A program made the position numbers and the translations under genes. The notes beneath the pieces are model-generated. The model searched no databases. It was not told where the DNA came from and saw only the letters and a list, made by a program, of their open reading frames with translations. From UMGS1387 sp045540015 (GTDB lineage Bacteria; Bacillota; Clostridia; Oscillospirales; CAG-382): DNA of 64,000 nt. Where the stretch lies: contig JAZQGP010000013.1 in NCBI GenBank assembly GCA_045540015.1, positions 1-64,000 on the forward strand. The letters run 5' to 3'. Within the stretch, counting starts at the first letter, position 1. Every line of letters begins with the position of its first letter. Shown one piece after another: positions 26,901 through 34,584 of the stretch.

Positions 26901-27271
26901 ATTTTTAAATTACTTACAGTATAGCCGTTTCCGTTGAAGCCGCCGTTGAAGGGGGCGCTCGCGGTGCCTATCGGAGTCCACTCGGCACCCGCAAGGTCGA
27001 TATTGCATGCGAGTTCAAAGTAAAGTGCCTCGGAGGTGTTTTCAACAACGCTTGCTATGCTGAGAAGTTGCTCTGCGTTGGAGATGATGTACGGTGAAGC
27101 CTTTGTACCGTTGCCTTCTTCAAAATCAGCGTAAAAAGAAGCAGTACCGTATGTGTCGGCCGAAAGCACTTCGTCGGCTGTTTCTGTAATATGTATTTGC
27201 GTAGGAGCTGCCATAACTGTGCCGGAAAGAAGAGTCGCGGCACAGATAAAACCTGCCAGTATTTTTCTCAT
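23933..27271 (-). CDS. Secreted surface protein: eight InlB-type B-repeats and a dockerin
   Basis: 1,112 residues. After a signal peptide (about 1-21, ending VMA) comes a GLUG-like beta-helix region (about 40-400; PFNGGFNGNGYTVSNL). Eight Listeria-Bacteroides (Flg_new/B-repeat) units of 65-75 residues follow (about 420-1030), each running from a YNxNGG strand to a closing LYAVW. The C-terminus is a type I dockerin (about 1035-1105): the calcium loop GDINIDGNINSEDIRLLAEF is good; the second half (LDIMDLILLAQYISG) keeps the helix but has a weaker loop. A dockerin implies docking to a cohesin scaffold on the cell or in a complex, which is not in the window. ATG 27271 has AAGGATGG 8 bases ahead. 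Confidence 0.85.
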   Translation of the reverse strand: MRKILAGFICAATLLSGTVMAAPTQIHITETADEVLSADTYGTASFYADFEEGNGTKASPYIISNAEQLLSIASVVENTSEALYFELACNIDLAGAEWTPIGTASAPFNGGFNGNGYTVSNLKITKVHKYSGFFGVVKEADICKLSIENMNISFDSTSTSIIYAGLLFGRAYKGEKDNNTTSTFSEISVSGSIDVEHSSTIASTVSSAYVGGIAGEIKTEKKGNYIIKNCISLADITVVSTTGNAYGGGIVGSLQDTISAYEMKIEKSYYHGSCSAEAKNIVYAGGIAGLIKANNNFSSWYGDSVLFANEEVDYNITNCFVSGSVTASSDTSDANIGRIHGAVHDQAEIKNCAYVATQTISAVAAGQPYTKYTGSPSRITTLSSTYLSNTLGFDMTNTWALKSGDTFPSLSCLTFSSIERINVIYDANGGDNTPFKQTAYKDSTITLGLAMPTKAGYTFKGWSTSKTGNVEYNPGDKYVASENLFLYAVWEANEYVVQYNSNGGLGEMSDTTFVYDQTNELSENTFEKTGYNFLGWATNSSAVIPDYTDKQSVSNLTSVDGKTITLYAVWNANTYTVQYNSNGGSGVMSDTTFVYNKTNELSENTFEKTGYNFLGWATDSSATVPDYTDKQSVSNLTSADGEIITLYAVWEIKKYTITYNANGGENAPDKFIKTHDVDIAISSDTPARTGYNFLGWSTIQNGNVEYSSGANYTDNVNTTLYAVWNAIEYSIKYNGNGGSGEMSDTTFVYDKTIELSENTFEKTGYNFLGWATDSSATVTNYTNKQSVTNLTSVDGETITLYAVWEANTYTVQYNSNGGSGEMLGTEFVYDKTNELSENTFEKTGYKFIGWATSATAETHDYTDMQSVSNLTTVDGETITLYAVWKANEYTVEYNKNGGIGQMSSSTFVYDQFKELSANTFEKSNYTFLGWALDPNAVKPDFAENESVKNLTAIDQEIVTLYAVWRPDEYTIIYNGNGGENTPSDQTKYHDTDITLSNVIPEYKGFEFLGWSTTPVGEVEYLNGATFTANTNITLYAVWGIKYGDINIDGNINSEDIRLLAEFLAGNQTTINFTRANVRVSAADSETDLSSNLDIMDLILLAQYISGKNVTLG
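24150..26010 (-). repeat. Coding repeat array (eight B-repeat units)
   Basis: Units of roughly 200-230 bases encode beta-grasp repeats. Several are closely similar at DNA level, sharing long stretches such as the codons for EKTGYNFLGWATDSSAT, while the units starting YDANGG or YNANGG are shorter and more distinct. Two interleaved unit types suggest repeated duplication with conversion. Confidence 0.88.
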
Positions 27272-27311
27272 ATTCTTTACCATCCTTTTTGACAATAATC
27301 TTACATTGTAT

Positions 27312-27340
27312 ATATTAACACATATAAGGAGCTTTGTAAA
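27312..27340 (-). promoter_or_regulatory. Promoter of the B-repeat/dockerin gene
   Basis: Minus strand: TTTACA (27335-27340), 17-base spacer, TAATAT (27312-27317), about 40 bases before the start codon. Confidence 0.55.
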
Positions 27341-27411
27341 GAGCTATTTGTGTTTTTTGGATGGTTATATTGCATGAAATATGTGGCAAATGTTTGGTAA
27401 AAACGACTGCT

Positions 27412-28893
27412 TCAGAGCAATATGCAAATAAGTCCGTTTGATCCTTCATTTATGATTCTGCGAAGTGTATCGGCAAGCTTTGTGCGTGCATCGACAGGCA
27501 TGTGTGCAAGCTTTGCATTAAGACCTTCACCGACCAGCTCATGAAGAGTTTTTCCGAACATGTTGGATTCCCAGATTTTTGACGGGTCCTCTTCAAACTC
27601 CTTGAGCAGGAATTTTACCATGTCCTCGGATTGCTTTTCACTTCCGACAATGGGGCTCACCTCGGCATTTATGTCTGCACGTATCATATGTATTGACGGC
27701 GCCCAGGCGCGAAGCTTTACGCCGTAGCTTCCTGCCTGCTTTACTATTTCGGGTTCTTCCAGCGTCAAATCCTCTATTGCGGGCGTTACAATGCCGTATC
27801 CTGTCTGTTCAACCTGATTAAGTGCATCTGCGAGCTTGTCGTATTTTCTTTTTGCATCGGACAGCTCTTTTATTATACTTATGAGCTCATCTTCACCTTT
27901 GATTTCAAAGCCTGCCTCATCTCCGAGTATTTTGTAGAACAATTTCCCGGGAACGCTTACTTTCAGATGCGCTTTTCCTGCGCCGAGGTCTATTGAGGAA
28001 ACTGTAATAGCCGTCCCGAACTGATCTTCACCTGCTCCTTCAAAAAGCTCGTTTATCTGACCGATTCGCGATATGCCTTCGGCGATTTCGCAAATACCCT
28101 CGGTTATGCGAGAACGAAGAGGATGATTGAAGGTAAGACTTGACACCCACGAGGGAACCTCGGCACGGATTTCCTTTACCGGAAATTCCAAAAGCACGAG
28201 CGAAAGGATCTGACGAATATCGGTTTCATCAAGCTCAAGGCAGCTGACAAGCGCTACCGGAACGCCGTAATCTTCTTCCATTTGCATGGCAAGTGACTGT
28301 GCTTCTTCGCTTTGCGGATTTGAGGAGTTGAGCACAATGACAAACGGCTTGTTCTGCGCCGAAAGCTCGGATGCAACACGGTTTTCCGCTTCAATATATG
28401 CCTCTCTCGGGATTTCTCCGAAACTGCCGTCCGTGGTTACGAGAACTCCGATTGTTGAATGCTCGTTTATTACTTTTCGTGTTCCGATTTCAGCGGCTTC
28501 TTCAAAGGGCATAGGTTCTTCCTGCCAGGGAGTTGAAACCATTCGCGGATTTCCGTCCTCAGACAGACCTGCGGCTCCAGGGACTATGTAGCCTACACAG
28601 TCAATAAGACGAACGCCGAGATGCACGTTGTCGTCGAGAGTTATGTGAGCGGCGTTTTCGGGAACAAATTTCGGCTCGGTTGTCATGACGGTTCTTCCTG
28701 CGGCACTTTGCGGAAGTGTGTCAACTGCGCGTTCACGCCCTGCGTCGCTTTCAATGTTTGGAAGCACGAGCGTGTCCATGAACTTCTTTATAAAGGTGGA
28801 TTTTCCTGTTCTTACGGGACCGACTACCCCTATGTATATTTCGCCTCCCGTTCTTGCGGCGATGTCGCTGTAGAGTTTACTTGATACAGACAT
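27412..28893 (-). CDS. spoIVA: Spore coat morphogenetic ATPase SpoIVA
   Basis: 493 residues, the family's usual length. SpoIVA polymerises on the forespore surface with ATP and is the base on which the spore coat is built. The N-terminus carries a TRAFAC-like Walker A (GPVRTGKST, about 24-32), VMTTEPKFVP, and the switch-like LIDCVGYIVPGA. The C-terminal region ends GLICILL, as in other clostridial copies, and needs its extreme end for localisation. The SD (GGAGG) is 7 bases before the ATG. Its presence shows the organism belongs to an endospore-forming line. Next gene downstream on the strand is the B-repeat protein, with a 140-base gap. Confidence 0.98.
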   Translation of the reverse strand: MSVSSKLYSDIAARTGGEIYIGVVGPVRTGKSTFIKKFMDTLVLPNIESDAGRERAVDTLPQSAAGRTVMTTEPKFVPENAAHITLDDNVHLGVRLIDCVGYIVPGAAGLSEDGNPRMVSTPWQEEPMPFEEAAEIGTRKVINEHSTIGVLVTTDGSFGEIPREAYIEAENRVASELSAQNKPFVIVLNSSNPQSEEAQSLAMQMEEDYGVPVALVSCLELDETDIRQILSLVLLEFPVKEIRAEVPSWVSSLTFNHPLRSRITEGICEIAEGISRIGQINELFEGAGEDQFGTAITVSSIDLGAGKAHLKVSVPGKLFYKILGDEAGFEIKGEDELISIIKELSDAKRKYDKLADALNQVEQTGYGIVTPAIEDLTLEEPEIVKQAGSYGVKLRAWAPSIHMIRADINAEVSPIVGSEKQSEDMVKFLLKEFEEDPSKIWESNMFGKTLHELVGEGLNAKLAHMPVDARTKLADTLRRIINEGSNGLICILL

Positions 28894-28931
28894 ATTTTTT
28901 CCTCCGTATGCAGATTTCTTTCTTTTGTAAT

Positions 28932-28962
28932 ATTGTTATTCGACAGGCGCGTAATTTATGAC
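28932..28962 (-). promoter_or_regulatory. Possible sigma-E promoter of spoIVA
   Basis: On the minus strand GTCATAAA (28955-28962) is followed after about 14 bases by AATAACAAT. The -35 matches the sigma-E pattern well and the -10 only in part. spoIVA is a sigma-E gene in Bacillus, which supports the call. Confidence 0.35.
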
Positions 28963-29032
28963 TCCAAGGTGCAAAACAAAGTTAAAAAATGCGTGTAATA
29001 TGTAAATAATGAAGGAAAAAATCAAAATATAC

Positions 29033-29061
29033 TTTACTTTTGGTTTGGTTTGTGGTATTAT
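29033..29061 (+). promoter_or_regulatory. Possible promoter of the tagA-like gene
   Basis: TTTACT (29033-29038), 17-base spacer, TATTAT (29056-29061), about 65 bases before the ATG. Confidence 0.4.
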
Positions 29062-29125
29062 ACTTATGTATAGTTATGCCATTTTCGATATGCGTTTTTC
29101 GCATTACAAAGAGAGGTAGTCTTTA

Positions 29126-29887
29126 ATGTCAGAAAAAATAAACATCAGAGGCGTGCATTTTGACAATGTAGATGCCGTGGAGACAATAGAGAAAATAAAG
29201 TCGTTTCTTGACGGTGACGGACTTTCCGTTATGTATACGCCAAACTCGGAAATTGTTCAGTACTGTATTGACGACAATTCTCTTTATGACGTTATCAATT
29301 CGGCACAGCTTATAATTCCTGACGGAATAGGTGTAATATACGCATCAAGAATACTTAAAACTCCGCTGAAGGCAAGAGTCGCAGGTGTTGACACCGCACA
29401 AAAGGTTGTCGAGTACGCAAGCAAGAGCGGACACAGCATTTACATTTTCGGCGGTGCGAAAAAGACAGAGGATACGGATGCTGTTTCGGCAATTGCGGCA
29501 AGGAAGCTTTGCGAAAAGTATCCGGGACTTAAAATTGCAGGAACTCGTGACGGTTTCTTTACGTCCGAAGAAAGCGACGGAATTGTAGAAGAAATAAATA
29601 ATTCGGGTGCAGATATTCTGTTTGTGTGCCTTGGTGCTCCGAAGCAGGAAAAATGGATTTACGATAACAGAGATAAGCTTAAAGTGAAGTTTGCGGCAGG
29701 TCTTGGAGGTACGGTAAACATATTTGCAGGTACGGCTACAAGAGCACCGGAGTTTTATATAAAGCATAATCTTGAGTGGCTTCACAGACTGCTCAAGGAG
29801 CCGGCAAGATTTGTACGAATGCTGAGTCTTCCGAAATTCCTTTTCGGAACAATTCTTCACAAGAACAAGGGCTGTGAAGACAAATGA
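29126..29887 (+). CDS. WecG/TagA/CpsF family glycosyltransferase (GT26)
   Basis: 253 residues, a full-length GT26 enzyme. The family moves N-acetylmannosamine or a related sugar onto undecaprenyl-linked N-acetylglucosamine, the committed step for wall teichoic acid or similar surface polymers. Conserved pieces: YTPNSEIVQYC with the essential Thr, IIPDGIGVIYASRI with the catalytic Asp, and LGAPKQEKWI plus GGTVNIFAGTATRAPEF. The C-terminal helix (EWLHRLLKEPARF...) is the membrane-binding tail. The ATG has GAGAGG ahead. Its end overlaps recF (ATGA), so it lies in an operon with DNA-repair and replication genes, an unusual partner. The exact sugar is unknown. Confidence 0.92.
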   Translation: MSEKINIRGVHFDNVDAVETIEKIKSFLDGDGLSVMYTPNSEIVQYCIDDNSLYDVINSAQLIIPDGIGVIYASRILKTPLKARVAGVDTAQKVVEYASKSGHSIYIFGGAKKTEDTDAVSAIAARKLCEKYPGLKIAGTRDGFFTSEESDGIVEEINNSGADILFVCLGAPKQEKWIYDNRDKLKVKFAAGLGGTVNIFAGTATRAPEFYIKHNLEWLHRLLKEPARFVRMLSLPKFLFGTILHKNKGCEDK

Positions 29888-31071
29888 CGCTTCGATGGCT
29901 TGAAACAAGAGGCTACAGAAACCTTGAAAGCTCAAAGCTGGGTCTTTGCGAAGGAATAAACCTTCTTTACGGTCATAATGCCGCCGGTAAGACGAATACG
30001 CTTGAAGCGCTTTATTTGTTTGCCGCAGGAAGAAGTTTTCGGACAAGGAACGAAAGAGAGCTTGTAAGAATAGGCGGTACATCCGCATCCGTAACGATAG
30101 GCTTTGATAAAAACGGTGTTGACAGGCAAATGTCTGTAAATTATCTGCTGTCGGGAAATGCGGGCTGTACAAGGCGCATGAAGGTTGACGGAGCAGCGGT
30201 AGACAGAATTTCGGAATTTCTTGGAGTTTTCAGAGCGGTACTTTTCACTCCCGACCATCTTGAGCTTGTAAAAGGCGCGCCCGACGGAAGACGTCATTTT
30301 ATGGATGCAGCTCTCTGCCAGATAAAACCGGGATACGTTAAAAGTCTTAACAGGTACGAAAAAACGCTTGCAGAGCGAAACGCATACCTCAGGCGGGTAA
30401 AATACGGCGATGCAAAGCTTGATATGGCATATCTTGATGTAATGTCGGCAATGCTTGCACAGAATGCGGCGGTGCTTATAAAACAGCGCTCAAGCTATGC
30501 ATCTCTCTTATCGGAGTATGCATCCGGAATGTACGAATTCCTGACAGGCGAAAAAGAAACACTGTTTACTGAATATTCAGGCTTTTCAAAGAACGTAAAA
30601 TACGACGATGAAAAGGCATGTGTGGGGGCACTTGAAGAGCATTACAAAAGGGCAACCGAAAGGGATTTGTCGCTCGGACGGACTTTTTCCGGTCCTCACA
30701 GAGATGACCTTCTGGTATATATAGCAAAAAACAGACTTGATTTTGACCAAACCGAGGAAACAGACGAGGAAGAACAGACGGCAGGCAAGCTTGCCGCAAG
30801 AACGTTTGGTTCTCAGGGACAGCAAAGAAGTGCGGTGCTTGCACTGAAGCTTGCCGAGGGCGAGATGGTAAAGCGGCTTACGGGAGAGTATCCCGTGTTT
30901 CTGCTTGATGATTTGTTTTCCGAGCTTGATTCAGACAGAAGAAAAAAGCTCACCTCTCTGTTTTGTGAAAGACAGGCGGTTATAACAAGCTGCGATGAGC
31001 TTTCGCTTGGTCTTGCGGATAAGTTGTGTGCAGTTAACGTGGAAAGCGGAAAATGGAAAATCAAAAGTTGA
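29884..31071 (+). CDS. recF: DNA repair protein RecF
   Basis: 395 residues, SMC-like ATPase. RecF loads RecA at gaps with RecO and RecR. It shows Walker A GHNAAGKT (about 30-37), the LELVKGAPDGRRHFMD motif, SRTFSGPHRDDL-type text (LGRTFSGPHRDDLLV), the signature GSQGQQRS and Walker B LLDDLFSELD. A short acidic insert (FDQTEETDEEEQT, about 280-292) precedes the signature. It starts inside the stop of the upstream gene (ATGA) and is followed 18 bases later by remB. Confidence 0.97.
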   Translation: MTLRWLETRGYRNLESSKLGLCEGINLLYGHNAAGKTNTLEALYLFAAGRSFRTRNERELVRIGGTSASVTIGFDKNGVDRQMSVNYLLSGNAGCTRRMKVDGAAVDRISEFLGVFRAVLFTPDHLELVKGAPDGRRHFMDAALCQIKPGYVKSLNRYEKTLAERNAYLRRVKYGDAKLDMAYLDVMSAMLAQNAAVLIKQRSSYASLLSEYASGMYEFLTGEKETLFTEYSGFSKNVKYDDEKACVGALEEHYKRATERDLSLGRTFSGPHRDDLLVYIAKNRLDFDQTEETDEEEQTAGKLAARTFGSQGQQRSAVLALKLAEGEMVKRLTGEYPVFLLDDLFSELDSDRRKKLTSLFCERQAVITSCDELSLGLADKLCAVNVESGKWKIKS

Positions 31072-31089
31072 GAGGGCACAGTACAGAGT

Positions 31090-31365
31090 ATGAAGCATAA
31101 TCCACTTATTAATATAGGCGGTGTTTATATTCTTCCAAAAGAGGAAATACTCGGGGTTTTTGACCTTGACACCGCAAGCACAAAAACCGACACAAAGCGT
31201 TTCCTTTCAGCACACGAAAAAGCGGGGAGAATGGTGACTGTCGGATATGATATTCCCAAATCCTTTGTGGTAACGGCAAAGGGCAGACGGGAAAAGGTTT
31301 ATATAACAACGCTTTCAAGCTCAAGCATAGAAAGCCGTTGGAAGCGGCAGTCAAAGCATTTATAG
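31090..31365 (+). CDS. remB: RemB-like regulator (DUF370)
   Basis: 91 residues. It matches the small DUF370/RemB family (YaaB in Bacillus), found between recF and gyrB in most Firmicutes, as here. The core LINIGGVYILPKEEILGVFD and the strand-helix TDTKRFL are typical. RemB-type proteins are DNA-binding regulators linked to biofilm genes in Bacillus; the role here is unknown. The SD is weak, so it may rely on coupling with recF. Confidence 0.85.
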   Translation: MKHNPLINIGGVYILPKEEILGVFDLDTASTKTDTKRFLSAHEKAGRMVTVGYDIPKSFVVTAKGRREKVYITTLSSSSIESRWKRQSKHL

Positions 31366-31434
31366 GTTATAAACAAGTTTTTTATACAGCCACGTGCCGA
31401 TTCATTTGGTGCGTATGACAAGGAGAAAAGATCA

Positions 31435-33564
31435 ATGATTGACGAAACAAAGGTAAACGAAATGGCTGAAGCAGAACAGGGCTTTACAGACGGTGTGGTT
31501 GCAGGAGATTCCGCTGTTGACACCTCTGCTCACAAGTACGACGAAAGCCAAATACAGGTTCTCGAAGGACTTGAGGCAGTAAGAAAGAGACCGGGTATGT
31601 ATATCGGTTCTACGTCTGTCAGAGGTCTGCACCATCTTATTTATGAAATCGTGGACAACTCGATTGACGAGGCACTTGCAGGTATTTGTAACAAAATAAC
31701 AGTAACGCTTCATGAGGATAATTCGGTTTCAGTTCAGGACAACGGCCGAGGAATTCCTTCGGGTATTCATCCGAAGATGGGTATACCTACAGTTGAAGTT
31801 GTATTTACGGTGCTTCATGCCGGAGGTAAATTCGGCGGCGACGGATATAAAATTTCCGGCGGTCTTCACGGTGTTGGTGCATCTGTTGTTAACGCACTTT
31901 CCGAGTGGACGGAGATTGTAAACTGCCATGACGGAAAGAAGTATTCCGAGCGTTTTGAAAGAGGCGTTGTAACGCGTGCGCTTTCTTGCGAGGGAGATGC
32001 CGATACTCACGGCTTGTATGTCCGCTTTAAGCCTGACCCCGAAATCTTCGAGGAGCTTATATTCGACTACGAAACGGTTCGCACACGTCTTCGTGAGCAG
32101 GCATTCCTTAATGCAGGACTTGAAATTGAGCTTGTTGACCTTCGCGATATTGAACAGGATGAACCTGAAATCACAGGCGACGAGGGCTTGCTTTCGGATG
32201 AGGCTACAGACGACGTAGAGGAAACCGAGGCAGAAGGAAATGAGCTTACACTTGAAGCTAATGTTCCTGTGGAAAAGGGCAAGCACGAAAAGAGAATTTC
32301 GCTTTGCTTTGAGGGCGGTATACGCTCCTTTGTTGAATTTCTTAATGCAAAGAAGCACACATCGATGCTTCATGAAAACGTTATTTACGTTGCGGGAAAG
32401 AAAAACGACGTTACGGTTGAGGTTGCCTTCCAGTACAATACTTCCTACAACGAAACACTCATAACTTTTGCAAATAACATCAATACTATAGAGGGCGGTA
32501 CGCACGAAACAGGTTTTAAAAACGCTCTTACAAAAATTCTCAACGATTACGGCAGACGTTTTAACCATATCAAGGCAGACGACAAGAATCTCAGCGGTGA
32601 GGATGTAAGAGAAGGTATCTGTGCGATTGTCAGCGTAAAGCTTCCCGAAGCACAGTTTGAGGGCCAGACAAAGAGTAAGCTGGGTAATGCAGAAATAAGA
32701 CCGCTTGTCGAAGCGCTTATGCAGGAAAAGCTTTCCGAATACCTTGAGGAAAATCCGAGTGTTGGAAAGATTATTATAGAAAAGGCTATTCAGGCATCCC
32801 GTGCAAGAGAGGCTGCAAGAAAGGCAAGAGAGCTTACAAGAAGAAAGACTGCAATGGACGGAATGTCGCTTCCCGGAAAGCTTGCAGACTGCCGAAGCAA
32901 GGACATGGCTGAATCCGAGCTGTTCCTGGTCGAGGGAGACTCCGCAGGTGGTACGGCAAAGGACGGACGTGACAGCAGATTCCAGGCAATTCTTCCTCTC
33001 AGAGGTAAGATACTCAATGTTGAAAAGGCTAGACTTGACAGAGTTTATTCAAGTGAAGTTATAAAGCCTATAATTATTGCTCTCGGATGCGGTGCTGGTG
33101 AAGAATTTAACCTTGAAAAGCTCCGCTACGGCAAGATTATCATTATGGCCGATGCGGATGTCGACGGTGCGCACATCAAGACACTGCTTCTTACGCTGTT
33201 CTACCGCCATATGCGTCCGCTTGTTGAACAGGGGCATATCTTCTGTGCAATGCCTCCGCTTTATAAGGTGTTTAAGGGCAAGAACTTCAGATATGCTTTC
33301 TCGGACGAAGAAAGAGATATGTACATCGAAGAGCTTGGCGGCGTAAACGTTGAAGCAGAGCGCTATAAAGGTCTTGGTGAGATGGATGCAGACCAGCTTT
33401 GGGAAACCACAATGGACCCTGAAAGAAGAACTCTTTTAAGAGTTGACGTTGAGGATGCTATAAGAGCCGATGAAACATTTTCACTGCTTATGGGTGAAAA
33501 AGTTGAACCCAGACGCGACTTTATTCAAAGAAATGCTAAATACGTTACTAATCTTGATGTGTGA
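31435..33564 (+). CDS. gyrB: DNA gyrase subunit B
   Basis: 709 residues, longer than the usual 630-650. GyrB supplies the ATPase and the metal site for negative supercoiling. The GHKL ATPase is clear (EIVDNSIDEA 71-80, GRGIPSG 104-110, GGLHGVGASVVNAL about 142-155), as are the transducer, the TOPRIM EGDSAGG (about 499-505) and DADVDGAHI. Two additions account for the length: about 34 extra N-terminal residues and an acidic insert (about 236-285, ending before KRISLCFEGG) at the start of the transducer domain. The SD is AAGGAG. gyrA does not follow, and dnaA/dnaN are not near. Confidence 0.96.
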   Translation: MIDETKVNEMAEAEQGFTDGVVAGDSAVDTSAHKYDESQIQVLEGLEAVRKRPGMYIGSTSVRGLHHLIYEIVDNSIDEALAGICNKITVTLHEDNSVSVQDNGRGIPSGIHPKMGIPTVEVVFTVLHAGGKFGGDGYKISGGLHGVGASVVNALSEWTEIVNCHDGKKYSERFERGVVTRALSCEGDADTHGLYVRFKPDPEIFEELIFDYETVRTRLREQAFLNAGLEIELVDLRDIEQDEPEITGDEGLLSDEATDDVEETEAEGNELTLEANVPVEKGKHEKRISLCFEGGIRSFVEFLNAKKHTSMLHENVIYVAGKKNDVTVEVAFQYNTSYNETLITFANNINTIEGGTHETGFKNALTKILNDYGRRFNHIKADDKNLSGEDVREGICAIVSVKLPEAQFEGQTKSKLGNAEIRPLVEALMQEKLSEYLEENPSVGKIIIEKAIQASRAREAARKARELTRRKTAMDGMSLPGKLADCRSKDMAESELFLVEGDSAGGTAKDGRDSRFQAILPLRGKILNVEKARLDRVYSSEVIKPIIIALGCGAGEEFNLEKLRYGKIIIMADADVDGAHIKTLLLTLFYRHMRPLVEQGHIFCAMPPLYKVFKGKNFRYAFSDEERDMYIEELGGVNVEAERYKGLGEMDADQLWETTMDPERRTLLRVDVEDAIRADETFSLLMGEKVEPRRDFIQRNAKYVTNLDV

Positions 33565-33609
33565 TTTTGTCGATTTTATAAAAAATTAACAAAGCACACG
33601 AAAAATGTG

Positions 33610-33638
33610 TTGACAAAGCTGAAAACAGAGTATATAAT
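33610..33638 (+). promoter_or_regulatory. Consensus sigma-A promoter of the DUF177-rpmF pair
   Basis: TTGACA (33610-33615), 17-base spacer, TATAAT (33633-33638): an exact consensus. Transcription from here cannot include the in-frame ATG at 33644, which supports the GTG start at 33680. Confidence 0.9.
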
Positions 33639-33679
33639 ATATTTTGCGACTGTCAAGTCGGGATAATGAGGATATAAGC

Positions 33680-34237
33680 GTGAGTTCGGAATTTAATGAA
33701 AAAACGGTCGGTTTTACTGCCGACATATCCAAAATTTACAACGGCGAAAAAAATGAAATCCCCTTTGATTTTACTCTTGCTAATGAAGATTGCGAAGGCG
33801 AGGACATTGTGTTTGATACGCCCGTAAGAGTTACGGGAAGAGTCTATGAAAAGGCCGCCGCGAAGAACGATGCCGAGTGCTACATCAGAATAGAAATGAG
33901 GCTGTTCGGCGAGTACAGAACGCACTGTGCAAGGTGCGCTAAGGATTTGTCAAAGACTTTTGATATAAATGCAGAATACGGAGTTGCAAAGAAAGTAAAC
34001 GAAGAAAGCACGGACTATGTTGAAGCGCCGAACGGCGTGCTTGACGTAGGCGAGCTTGCAAGAACGGTTTTCCTTCTTTCGCTTCCTTCGAGAGTTCTGT
34101 GCAAAGAGGACTGCCGCGGACTTTGTCCGATGTGCGGATGCGATCTTAATGAGGGTACATGCTCCTGTAATCCCGATGCGTTTGCAAGAAAAGGCTTGTC
34201 TGCTTTGAAAAAACTTCTTGACAACAGCGAAGAATAG
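33680..34237 (+). CDS. DUF177 (YceD) family protein
   Basis: 185 residues. The N-terminal beta part (EIPFDF..., VTGRVYE) leads to a zinc-ribbon-like pair (CARCAKDL) and a second cluster (CPMCGCDLNEGTCSC) near the C-terminus. DUF177 sits just before rpmF across bacteria, and has been linked to ribosomal RNA accumulation in E. coli and plants. The GTG at 33680 has GAGG 8 bases ahead and lies downstream of the promoter; the longer frame from 33644 would start at or before the transcription start. A second promoter for rpmF lies inside its last codons. Confidence 0.9.
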   Translation: MSSEFNEKTVGFTADISKIYNGEKNEIPFDFTLANEDCEGEDIVFDTPVRVTGRVYEKAAAKNDAECYIRIEMRLFGEYRTHCARCAKDLSKTFDINAEYGVAKKVNEESTDYVEAPNGVLDVGELARTVFLLSLPSRVLCKEDCRGLCPMCGCDLNEGTCSCNPDAFARKGLSALKKLLDNSEE

Positions 34238-34246
34238 TAGTATAAT
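34218..34246 (+). promoter_or_regulatory. Consensus promoter of rpmF inside the DUF177 gene
   Basis: TTGACA (34218-34223), 17-base spacer, TATAAT (34241-34246). The -35 box encodes part of the DUF177 C-terminus; the -10 box is just after its stop. It can raise L32 output independently of DUF177. Confidence 0.8.
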
Positions 34247-34291
34247 AGTCTTTGTATTTGATTAGTTTATTAAAATTAGGAGGTGCCGAAG

Positions 34292-34489
34292 ATGGCAGTA
34301 CCGAAGAGAAAGGTCTCCAAAGCGAGACGCGATAAGAGACGCAGCAATGTTTGGAAGCTCGGATTACCCGGCATGACAAAGTGTCCTAAGTGCGGAGCAT
34401 TCATTCTTTCGCACAGAGTTTGCAAGAACTGCGGAACATATGCCGGCAAGGAATACATTTCCACAGAGAGCAAGGCTAACGAGGCGTAA
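34292..34489 (+). CDS. rpmF: Ribosomal protein L32
   Basis: 65 residues. The basic N-terminus (MAVPKRKVSKARRDKRRS) and the zinc ribbon (CPKCGAFILSHRVCKNCG, four Cys) mark the zinc-binding form of L32. ATG 34292 follows AGGAGGT by 6 bases; the in-frame ATG at 34283 lies within the SD. It forms a two-gene unit with DUF177 and is closed by a strong terminator. Confidence 0.98.
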   Translation: MAVPKRKVSKARRDKRRSNVWKLGLPGMTKCPKCGAFILSHRVCKNCGTYAGKEYISTESKANEA

Positions 34490-34522
34490 AGCACTTATAT
34501 AAGCCAAAAACAGCGAAATAAG

Positions 34523-34558
34523 GGAAGGTTTGCCGAAACGAGCAAGTCTTCCTTTTTT
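34523..34558 (+). terminator. Terminator of rpmF
   Basis: GGAAGGTTTGC pairs with GCAAGTCTTCC (11 bp, two G-U pairs), loop CGAAACGA, then six Ts. Confidence 0.9.
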
Positions 34559-34584
34559 CCGTTTTTTACAGGGAGAAGTTACAA

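Noticed and set aside
29000..33650. Replication origin near recF-gyrB
   Set aside because: I saw no cluster of DnaA boxes and no dnaA or dnaN, so no origin can be supported here.
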